Of a stretch of DNA of 7,452 nucleotides, positions 1 to 5,187 are shown one piece after another. Position numbers and translations under genes: made by a program. The DNA is taken from the NCBI GenBank assembly GCA_005884705.1, contig VBAF01000100.1:1-7452 (forward strand), in the 5' to 3' direction. Under the pieces are notes generated by a model, which worked only from the letters and a program-made list of their open reading frames with translations, did not search any database and was not told the origin of the DNA. The stretch is from Alphaproteobacteria bacterium (GTDB lineage Bacteria > Pseudomonadota > Alphaproteobacteria > Reyranellales > Reyranellaceae). Position 1 is the first letter of the stretch. Every line of letters begins with the position of its first letter.

Positions 1-155
1 ACCGGGCGCAGGCTTGCGAGCTCGCGCCGGCAGTCCGGACAGGCGGCGAGATGGGCCTCGGCCGCGCCGACCTCGCTGGCCGCCAACGCCTCGGCGGCAT
101 AGGCGCAGGTCTGCTCGCTCAGCTCGCAGCGGTTGGTGAGGGAGGTCGTCGTCAT
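1..155 (-). CDS. Zinc-finger anti-sigma factor, N-terminal part (cut by window edge)
   Basis: Likely holds the upstream-encoded ECF sigma factor inactive at the membrane or in the cytoplasm until a stress signal releases it. I translated the minus strand from ATG at 155-153: the 51 visible residues begin MTTTSLTNRCELSEQTCAYA and contain HLAACPDC at residues 35-42. This is the HxxxCxxC signature of ZAS-type anti-sigma factors such as ChrR and RsrA. Cys10 lies 25 residues before His35, matching the His6-His31 spacing I recall for ChrR, so Cys10 (or Cys17) may be the fourth ligand. The start is supported by a GGAGG 10 nt upstream (complement of 166-170) and by an ATGA overlap with the sigma gene stop, implying coupled translation. 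The C-terminal part, which would show whether a cupin sensor or a membrane helix follows, lies outside the window. Identification as an anti-sigma factor is fairly firm; the signal is unknown. Confidence 0.82.
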   Translation of the reverse strand, partial: MTTTSLTNRCELSEQTCAYAAEALAASEVGAAEAHLAACPDCRRELASLRP

Positions 156-784
156 GGCTTGCCCGCCTCCGCGCCCAGCGCCTGCCGCAGCTTGTGCAGT
201 CCGGACCGAATGCGTGTCTTGAGGGTGCCGAGCGGCTGGTCGAGCCGCGCCGCCGCTTCGGCATGGGTCAGCCCGCCGAAGAACGTCGTTTCGATCGCCT
301 GGCGCTCGTCGGGCGTGAGGGCCACCAGGGCGGCGCGCAGCGACCGGCCCTGCTCGCGCAGTTCGAGGACGTCGCGCGGATCGGGCGCCGGCTCGGGCAG
401 CGGCTGCTCCTCGCCGCCGTCGCTGCGCTTCTTGCGGCCCTCGAAGCGCAGCCGGTCGATCGCCCGCGAGCGCGCCTGGTTCATGATCCAGCCGAGCACC
501 GTGCCGTTGGCGGCGTCGTAGCCCGCCGCGCGCCGCCAGACGTCATGGAAGACGTCGACGGTGAGCTCCTCGGCGGTTTCGCGGTTGGCCACGATGCGCA
601 GGATCAAGGTGAAGACGATGCGATGAGCCATCTCGTAGAGCTCATGCAGCGCGAGCTGGTCGCCGGCGGCGATCGCGCCGACCAGCTTGCTCCAGGCCTG
701 CTCCGGCACGCGGGGCCCGGACCTGGCATACAGCACGTCACCCAGGGTCGCCGGCGGCTTTTGCCGAGCTTCCGCGGCCATCAT
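152..784 (-). CDS. ECF-type RNA polymerase sigma factor
   Basis: A group 4 (ECF) sigma-70 family protein that would direct RNA polymerase to a small stress regulon. From the ATG at 784 it has 210 residues, normal for ECF factors. Region sigma-2 covers about residues 44-113, with the core-binding stretch AEELTVDVFHDVWRRA (71-86) and the region 2.3/2.4 helix ending in MNQARSRAIDRLR. A linker rich in E, P and D follows (about 120-145). Sigma-4 covers about 149-201, with the helix-turn-helix LTHAEAAARLDQPLGTLKTR. The reading frame stays open up to 868, but those extra residues do not resemble the family. An AAGGA lies 5 nt before the ATG at 784 and 8 nt before the next ATG at 781, so either of these adjacent starts is possible. 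The stop overlaps the anti-sigma ATG. The ECF subgroup cannot be settled by eye. Confidence 0.92.
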   Translation of the reverse strand: MMAAEARQKPPATLGDVLYARSGPRVPEQAWSKLVGAIAAGDQLALHELYEMAHRIVFTLILRIVANRETAEELTVDVFHDVWRRAAGYDAANGTVLGWIMNQARSRAIDRLRFEGRKKRSDGGEEQPLPEPAPDPRDVLELREQGRSLRAALVALTPDERQAIETTFFGGLTHAEAAARLDQPLGTLKTRIRSGLHKLRQALGAEAGKP

Positions 785-810
785 TGAATTCCTTGGCATC
801 AGTCGGGACT

Positions 811-879
811 TTGCAGAAGTCGACGCCGGCCGATCAAGCTCGGCACTGCAATTTGTACTATTTCGCACATCTTCTGCAA
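811..879. repeat. 9-bp inverted repeat TTGCAGAAG / CTTCTGCAA
   Basis: A perfect 9-bp pair: TTGCAGAAG at 811-819 and CTTCTGCAA at 871-879. Half-site starts are 60 bp apart, close to a whole number of helical turns. The outer copy covers the candidate -35 box and the inner copy lies in the probable 5' leader of the sigma operon. It could be a two-site operator for a looping regulator, or chance. Confidence 0.4.
852..879 (-). promoter_or_regulatory. Weak candidate promoter of the sigma/anti-sigma operon
   Basis: On the minus strand, TTGCAG (879-874) and TACAAA (857-852) are separated by 16 nt and lie about 70 nt before the sigma factor start. Each box matches the sigma-70 consensus only partly. 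The patch is AT-richer than its surroundings. ECF operons are often self-transcribed from a different motif, so this is a placement guess only. Confidence 0.22.
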
Positions 880-1081
880 TAGACTCGGAGGATCGTCGGG
901 CGCGCTGGGGGCGGCAGGGAGGCCGATCCGCCCGCGACCGTCAGCCCGGCGGCCTTTGGGGGGATCGGCCTCATCGACGACCACTACGTCGTCATCGATG
1001 ACGCGACGATGATGCTGAGGGCGGCAGGCGGCCAGTGATCAACCGGTGATGCGCGGTTATCAGACGGGGAGAGGCGGCCGG

Positions 1082-1324
1082 CTAGCCGGACCGTCGCTCG
1101 AACCAGGCGCCGGCCAGCAGCAATCCGGCGCCGACGCCGAGGACGATCAGGCCGGGTCGCGACCGCTTGAACGCCAGGCTCTCGCGGTCGGCGAGCCCTT
1201 CGTGCGGAACGTTCCAGGTCGAGTTGGTCCCTGCCTCGCTCATCATCACCTGATAGGTCGTCATGCCCAGCCCGAAGATCAGGCAAAGGGCGCCCAGGAA
1301 CGACAGGGCCTGGCTGCTGCGCAT
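1082..1324 (-). CDS. Small two-helix membrane protein, unknown function
   Basis: An 80-residue protein starting MRSSQALSFLGALCLIFGLG. Helix 1 covers about residues 5-26. A polar loop follows (about 27-55, with NSTWNVPHEG and a basic KRSRPG), then helix 2 at about 56-72, and the protein ends FERRSG. The start at 1324 was chosen over an in-frame ATG at 1384 because GGAG lies 9 nt upstream (GGAGAAGCTCACC then ATG) and helix 1 begins right after it. It lies 112 nt downstream of the glycosyltransferase-like frame on the same strand and may share its transcript. I do not recognise a family. Hydrophobic pattern, codon use and ribosome binding site support a real gene. Confidence 0.6.
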   Translation of the reverse strand: MRSSQALSFLGALCLIFGLGMTTYQVMMSEAGTNSTWNVPHEGLADRESLAFKRSRPGLIVLGVGAGLLLAGAWFERRSG

Positions 1325-1390
1325 GGTGAGCTTCTCCGACGACGATCGGGGCTGAGTGCAGCACGGGTCGGATGCGCCGTCCATTGCGCC

Positions 1391-1410
1391 GGCTGACCTG
1401 TCGGTCGGCC
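1391..1410 (-). terminator. Possible hairpin after the glycosyltransferase remnant
   Basis: GGCTGACC (1391-1398) and GGTCGGCC (1403-1410) pair around a 4-nt loop, with one mismatch when read as minus-strand RNA. It begins about 26 nt past the stop at 1437. There is no U-run after it, so intrinsic termination is doubtful. Confidence 0.2.
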
Positions 1411-1436
1411 AGCGTTCAATGACGGTTCAAGCCGGG

Positions 1437-1904
1437 CTAGCGTGGGTGGTAGAGGACGTAGCCGAGCGATCCGTCCTCGAATTCCTGCGCCACTACCTTG
1501 GCCGCCTCTGCGCCGAGCGCCATCAGCAGGCGCGCCGGCAGACTGAAGGCGGCGCGCGTGCCCAGCACGAACACGACGATTGCGCCGCAGGCGGCCAGCG
1601 CGCTGGGCAGGCGCAGGCCGTTCTCGCCGTCGCCGAGCAGTTGGGCGAAGGCGCCGAGCGTGAGCAGGTAGAGCGGCGGATGCAGATCGGTGACGATGCG
1701 CCCGAACAGCGTCGTGGCCGGCCACGGCTCGATCAGTTTGGCGGTGAACAGCTCGTCGAACCACAGGCTGCGGGTGTCGAGGCCGACGAAGGCGAACACC
1801 AACCCGATCGCGCAAGCGAGACCGAAGCCCGCGACCGCGACCCGCCGGTCGGTGTCGGACAGAACTGCTGCGTTCAACCGGCCGAGGAGCGCGTCATCGG
1901 TCAT
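1437..1904 (-). pseudogene. GT39/ArnT-like membrane glycosyltransferase, N-terminal remnant with short tail
   Basis: The 155-residue frame begins MTDDALLGRLNAAVLSDTDR. It has a first membrane helix (about 22-41), then GLDTRSLWFDELFTAKL (41-57) and TDLHPPLYLLTLGAF (72-86), then another helix (about 101-122). The acidic first loop with W-x-D-E and the D-x-H-P-P-LY motif are the hallmark of the GT39/PMT/ArnT polyprenyl-phosphate sugar transferases, which normally have about 450-550 residues and ten or more helices. Here the frame reaches SLPARLLMALGAEAAKVVAQEF and stops after GSLGYVLYHPR. That tail reads like the soluble end of such an enzyme, suggesting an in-frame loss of the middle; simple truncation is the alternative. 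It cannot be a functional transferase as it stands. Start 1904 has no clear ribosome binding site; an in-frame ATG at 1997 would add 31 polar residues. It is divergent from the gene at 2010. Confidence 0.6.
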
Positions 1905-2009
1905 CCGGCCGATGGATAGACCACCCGGCGCGCCGGCGTCGGCCGCGTTTGTATGATTTGTCTCAACTGTCTCGGATTGGTCGCGTAATTGGCGCATGCT
2001 GCTGCCGTC
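1905..2009. promoter_or_regulatory. Divergent intergenic region
   Basis: About 105 nt separate the divergent starts at 1904 (minus) and 2010 (plus), so promoters for both should lie here. The AT-richer part at 1948-1990 contains a direct repeat TGTCTC-AAC-TGTCTC (1959-1973, 9-bp period) that could be a regulator site. No convincing -35/-10 pair was seen. Confidence 0.35.
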
Positions 2010-3011
2010 ATGACCGACACCACCTTCACCAACCAGGCCTTGGCCGGCCGCAAGCATGCCGGCGTTTGGCAGCTGTTCCTCGGGCTGCTCGCGGCGGTAA
2101 CCGTGCTGCCCTTCGTGGCCGTGCCGGTGGTGGCGCACGCGGTGCCCGAGGGCAGCTCGACGCTCTATGTCTACGGCTTCATCATCTTCCTCAGCACCAA
2201 CTTTCACGTCGCCTCGACCGGCTGGTTCTTCACCGACCGCGAGATGCGCGGGCATCTGCGCGCTCATCCGCTGCGCTATGCCGTGGCGCCGCTCGCGGTG
2301 ATCGCAGCCTGCGCCGCAGGCTTCCAGTGGCTCGGACCTGCCGTGGCCGACGGTATCGTCGTGGTCTTCATCGGCTGGCTGCTGTGGCACTACCAGAAGC
2401 AGAATCTCGGCCTGCTGAGCTTCGTCGCCGCCGGAACCGACGGCGTGCCGCTCTCGCCGTGGGAGAGGCGCACGTTGCTTCTGACGGCGGTCGCGGGCAT
2501 CGCGGGCGTGTTCAGTGCCACGCAGGTGGCGCTCGCCAATCTGCCGAACGAAGCCGCGCGCCTGCATGAGCTCGGCGTCATCGTCTATCTGCTGGTGCCG
2601 GTGTGCGTGGCGGTCGCTGTCGTGAAGAGCGCGAGCCTGCGTGCCAACCGGCTGCGGCTGTTCTTCTTCCTGGTCGGCGCGGCTTTTTACCTGCCAGTTT
2701 ACATATTCGCCGATCCGGTCTCGGCCATCACCGGTTCGGCGACGGCGCACGGCCTGCAGTACTTGGTATTCATGGGCACCGTGAGCGGCAGCGGGCAGCG
2801 CTCGCTCAAACCGGTACTCGTCATGCTGGCGATCGCCGGCGCAGGCGCACTGGCGCTGAATTACGCAGCCGATGCGGGCGGTGCGTTGAAGGGCCTGTTC
2901 GTCGGCGGCGTCATGGCGCATTTCATCGTCGATGCCGGCATCTGGCGACTGCGCGAGGTCTTCCAGCGCGGCTACATGCGCCGCAAATTCTACTTCGTGT
3001 TCGACCGCTAG
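2010..3011 (+). CDS. Polytopic membrane protein with spaced histidines, unknown function
   Basis: A 333-residue integral membrane protein with roughly nine or ten hydrophobic segments (about 18-42, 52-72, 89-107, 112-128, 155-176, 187-206, 216-234, 246-258, 267-284, 294-312). Polar residues at helix ends form recognisable blocks: NFHVASTGWFFTD (64-76), WLLWHYQKQNLG (123-134), AHGLQYLVFM (246-255), MAHFIVDAGIWRLRE (302-316). The C-terminus is basic (RGYMRRKFYFVFDR). Several His plus Gln/Asp near the membrane faces recall membrane-bound metal oxygenases or hydroxylases, but I cannot match a named family and do not assign a reaction. ATG 2010 is preferred to an in-frame TTG at 1989, though neither has a strong ribosome binding site. 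The gene stands alone on this strand, and its stop lies 6 nt from the convergent gene end at 3018, leaving no room for a separate terminator. Confidence 0.85.
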   Translation: MTDTTFTNQALAGRKHAGVWQLFLGLLAAVTVLPFVAVPVVAHAVPEGSSTLYVYGFIIFLSTNFHVASTGWFFTDREMRGHLRAHPLRYAVAPLAVIAACAAGFQWLGPAVADGIVVVFIGWLLWHYQKQNLGLLSFVAAGTDGVPLSPWERRTLLLTAVAGIAGVFSATQVALANLPNEAARLHELGVIVYLLVPVCVAVAVVKSASLRANRLRLFFFLVGAAFYLPVYIFADPVSAITGSATAHGLQYLVFMGTVSGSGQRSLKPVLVMLAIAGAGALALNYAADAGGALKGLFVGGVMAHFIVDAGIWRLREVFQRGYMRRKFYFVFDR

Positions 3012-3017
3012 GCCGGC

Positions 3018-3506
3018 TCACGCCTCGAGCAGGTCGTGATGCATCGCCAGGCGGGCGCGCAGCCAGGCGACCAGCGAACGGCCGAGCAGGTAGCCGCTCG
3101 CCAGCAGCATCAGGAACTCCGCCGTGGTCTCGTAGGGATTCTCGGAGCGCAACCCGGTTTCGATCGCGCCCTGAACGGCGGCGAACAGCACCATGATCCA
3201 GCCGGCCCAGGCGGCGTCGCTGCCACGCCGCACCCGCACCAGCCTACGGGCGCGGTCCGATTGGATGTTCATGGCCGAGCCCCGCACCGCGCCGATCAGG
3301 ACGCTCACTGTGGCGACCAGCCAGACCTGCAGATCGGCGAGGTCGCGGATCTCGGGGTAGGCGAGCAGGATCAGCGTGCCGGCAAAGCCGAGCAGGCCGG
3401 GCAGCAGGAGCTGGATGCGCGGGAACGGCACCGCCGTGCGCTCGGGATTGGCGGTCGCCGCCGCGCCGATCGCCAGCAGCACGATCAGCAGGTCGAGGCC
3501 GTACAT
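3018..3506 (-). CDS. Small integral membrane protein with about five helices
   Basis: A 162-residue protein starting MYGLDLLIVLLAIGAAATAN. Hydrophobic segments are at about residues 1-19, 31-50, 60-76, 99-117 and 130-149. Between helices 3 and 4 lies a cytoplasmic-looking basic loop, GAVRGSAMNIQSDRARRLVRVRRG (about 72-95). The layout of a short membrane protein with glycine-rich helix 3 followed by a charged loop faintly recalls CcdC/DUF1453-like proteins, but this is a weak resemblance only. ATG 3506 fits the first helix, yet no Shine-Dalgarno precedes it; GTG 3524 and ATG 3545 are in frame and would place the start inside the upstream hairpin at 3510-3558. It lies 259 nt downstream of the second amidase on the same strand, separated by the hairpin cluster. 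It converges on the plus-strand gene ending at 3011. Confidence 0.72.
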   Translation of the reverse strand: MYGLDLLIVLLAIGAAATANPERTAVPFPRIQLLLPGLLGFAGTLILLAYPEIRDLADLQVWLVATVSVLIGAVRGSAMNIQSDRARRLVRVRRGSDAAWAGWIMVLFAAVQGAIETGLRSENPYETTAEFLMLLASGYLLGRSLVAWLRARLAMHHDLLEA

Positions 3507-3509
3507 GAG

Positions 3510-3558
3510 CACGAGGTGTCTCACGCGATACGGAACGCATCGCATGAGACATCTCGTG
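3510..3558. repeat. Long imperfect hairpin A of the palindrome cluster
   Basis: Arms 3510-3529 (CACGAGGTGTCTCACGCGAT) and 3539-3558 (ATCGCATGAGACATCTCGTG) pair over 20 positions with two transition-type differences, around a 9-nt loop. On the minus strand it ends 3 nt before the proposed ATG at 3506, so it could hide that start region in the mRNA. It marks one edge of the cluster. Confidence 0.8.
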
Positions 3559-3734
3559 GGCGGGCCCGTAGCGGTAGGCGGCCGCCGCGCCGCCGGTCGG
3601 CCGAAGGCCGAACCGCAGGGCCCGCTGCGGGGAGACTTGCGCACGGACTTGAGCTCGAGAACGTGCGCAAGCGGCACCGTGCAGGCCCTGCACTTCGCCG
3701 CTGCGCGGCGACCGGCGCGCGGGGCGCGCCTGAT

Positions 3735-3779
3735 CGCATCAGATATGAGCGGCGCGCAGCGCCGCTCATATCTGATGCG
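3735..3779. repeat. Perfect 21-bp hairpin B overlapping the second amidase stop
   Basis: Arms 3735-3755 and 3759-3779 are perfect complements of 21 bp around the 3-nt loop GCA, with core ATCAGATATGAGCGGCGC. The right arm contains the stop codon (3766-3768) and last codons of the second amidase. It is strong enough to protect or help end the operon mRNA, but no U-run follows, so a standard intrinsic terminator is not shown. Confidence 0.9.
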
Positions 3780-5187
3780 CCATCGGCGGCGCCGGGATCG
3801 GTCGCACGCGCTCGTAGGCGCCCGCGGCGCGCAGCACCAACGCATCGCGCGCATGGCCGGCGACGATCTGCAGGCCGATCGGCAGGCCCTCGCGGTCGAG
3901 CCCGCACGGGATGGTCGCGGCCGGCTGGCGGGTCAGGTTGAAGGTCAGCGTGAAGGGCGTCCAGCCGATGTCGACGCCGTCGCCATCCCACGCCGCGTTG
4001 TGGTTCACCTCGAAGGCGGTCATCGGCATGGTCGGCGTCAGCAGCAGGTCGTACCGGGCCATGAACTGATTCATGATCACACCGAGCTGCTGGCGCTGGT
4101 GGATCGCGGCCACCACCACCGCCTGGCCGAGATTGGCGCCGATCTCGGCTGCCTTGACCAGGCCTGGATCCATCAGCGCCTGCTTCTCGGGACTGTAGCC
4201 CTTGAACAGCACCGCGACGTTGGACTGCCAATGCGCGTTCAGGATGGCGCGCGGATCGAGCCCCTGCAGGTCGGGCGAGTCCTCGATCACCGTGGCGCCC
4301 AGCGTCTTGAACACCCGGGCGGCAGCCTCGACCGCGGCGGCGACGTCGCGATCGATCTTCTCCTTCTCGACGAAGCCCAGGTTGGGCGAGAAGGCGACGC
4401 GCAGGCCCTTCACGCCCTTGTCGAAGCCCTTCATGTAATCCTCGGCGTCGTCCGGCCGGCCGTACGGATCGCGTGGATCGGGCCGTGCCATCACGTTCAT
4501 CATCAGCGCGGCGTCGCGCACGGTGCGCGTCATCGGGCCGATGTGCGACAGCGTGCCCTGCGCCGAGGGCGGGAACAGCGGCACCCGCCCTTGAGTCGGC
4601 TTGAGCCCGAACAGGCCGGTGAAGGCGCACGGGATGCGCACCGAGCCCGCGCCGTCGGTGCCGACCGCGAGGCTGCCCATGCCGACCGCCTCCGCCGCCA
4701 CGCCGCCGCCCGACGAGCCACCCGACGTGCGGCCGAGCTTCCAGGGATTGTGCGTGACGCCGAACAGCCGCGAATCGGTGACGCCCTTCCAGCCGTATTC
4801 GGGCGAGGTCGTCTTGCCGAGCAGCACGGTGCCCGCCTCTCTGAGCCGTGCCGCGACCGGCGCATCGACGGTCCAGGGCCCGGTCTCGTCGGTGGCGAGG
4901 CTGCCCATGCGTGTCGGCATGCCCTTGGTCAGCACCAGGTCTTTGATGGTGATCGGCACGCCATCGATGTCGCTGAGACGCTTGCCGCCCTTCTTCCAGC
5001 GCTTCTCCGAGGCGCGGGCCGCGCGCAATGCGCCGTCGGGATCGAGATGCTGGAAGGCGTTGAGCTTGGGATTGAACGCCTCGATGCGGGCGATCGCGGC
5101 CTTCACCGCCTCGACCGGCGAGGCCTTGCGCGCCTTGTAGAGCTTTGCCAGCTGCCAGGCCGGCATCATCGCGAGATCGGCGGTCAT
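3766..5187 (-). CDS. Amidase-signature family hydrolase, second of tandem pair
   Basis: A 473-residue enzyme of the amidase-signature (AS) superfamily, which hydrolyses C-N amide bonds through a Ser-cisSer-Lys triad. Visible catalytic elements are Lys82 in DGVPITIKDL, the glycine-serine loop GGSSGGG (156-162, cis-Ser158) and Ser182 in GTDGAGSVRIP. The 24-residue gap between the serines equals that in FAAH (217/241). Family blocks DIDGVP, YGWKGVTDS and GLPIGLQIVAG (about 434-444) are present and the length is usual. Substrate is unknown: AS members include general amidases, allophanate and indole-acetamide hydrolases and GatA. GatA is unlikely because no gatB or gatC is near. Its ATG directly follows the stop of the first amidase (TAGATG), with GGAG 9 nt upstream inside that gene, so the two are translationally coupled. 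The last five residues (MAHQI) and stop fall in hairpin B, suggesting an altered C-terminus. No signal peptide; probably cytoplasmic. Confidence 0.95.
   Translation of the reverse strand: MTADLAMMPAWQLAKLYKARKASPVEAVKAAIARIEAFNPKLNAFQHLDPDGALRAARASEKRWKKGGKRLSDIDGVPITIKDLVLTKGMPTRMGSLATDETGPWTVDAPVAARLREAGTVLLGKTTSPEYGWKGVTDSRLFGVTHNPWKLGRTSGGSSGGGVAAEAVGMGSLAVGTDGAGSVRIPCAFTGLFGLKPTQGRVPLFPPSAQGTLSHIGPMTRTVRDAALMMNVMARPDPRDPYGRPDDAEDYMKGFDKGVKGLRVAFSPNLGFVEKEKIDRDVAAAVEAAARVFKTLGATVIEDSPDLQGLDPRAILNAHWQSNVAVLFKGYSPEKQALMDPGLVKAAEIGANLGQAVVVAAIHQRQQLGVIMNQFMARYDLLLTPTMPMTAFEVNHNAAWDGDGVDIGWTPFTLTFNLTRQPAATIPCGLDREGLPIGLQIVAGHARDALVLRAAGAYERVRPIPAPPMAHQI

Larger units (their letters stand above)
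785..1081. other. Intergenic stretch upstream of the sigma factor
   Basis: No convincing gene. Besides the 9-bp pair it has an 11-bp perfect inverted repeat, GAGGCCGATCC at 919-929 and GGATCGGCCTC at 962-972, enclosing 32 nt. That could form a stem downstream of the small membrane gene ending at 1082, but there is no T-tract to make it a standard terminator. A plus-strand frame from 883 to the TGA at 1036-1038 is open and reads GIGLIDDHYVVIDDATMMLR near its end. That looks more protein-like than the other frames, but it lacks an ATG, GTG or TTG start apart from two very late ATGs, so I do not call it a gene. Confidence 0.5.
3510..3779. repeat. Cluster of consecutive inverted repeats (REP/BIME- or MITE-like)
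   Basis: This 270-nt stretch between two genes is almost filled by stem-loops. From left to right they are: hairpin A (3510-3558); TCGGCC-GAA-GGCCGA (3597-3611); CCGCAG/CTGCGG (3613-3630); CTTGCGCACG/CGTGCGCAAG (3636-3671, 16-nt loop); GTGCAG-GCC-CTGCAC (3679-3693); CGCCGC-TGC-GCGGCG (3696-3710); GGCGCGC-GGG-GCGCGCC (3714-3730); and hairpin B (3735-3779). The two end hairpins share a 14-nt motif. No coding frame looks genuine here. Plausible readings are a composite palindromic repeat spread by a RAYT-type transposase, a non-autonomous mobile element, or a structured untranslated RNA between the amidase operon and the gene at 3506. Confidence 0.75.

Noticed and set aside
785..868. Longer sigma factor starting at 868
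   Set aside because: The extra 28 residues do not resemble the family and cover the likely leader; AAGGA is correctly placed for 784/781 instead.
1078..1089. 12-bp palindrome CCGGCTAGCCGG at the small membrane gene stop
   Set aside because: It leaves only a 4-bp stem once a loop is allowed, and short CG-rich palindromes are common at this base composition.
1905..2921. N-terminal extension of the glycosyltransferase frame up to 2921
   Set aside because: This part lies antisense to the membrane protein gene at 2010-3011, is rich in His, Gln and Arg, and has no transmembrane or family pattern; the real start is near 1904 (or 1997).
3510..3779. CRISPR array
   Set aside because: The repeats are palindromes of different sequence and size without equal direct repeats or spacers, and no cas genes are present.
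3735..3779. Standard rho-independent terminator
   Set aside because: The stem is very strong, but no T-run follows on either strand, so it is recorded as a repeat.
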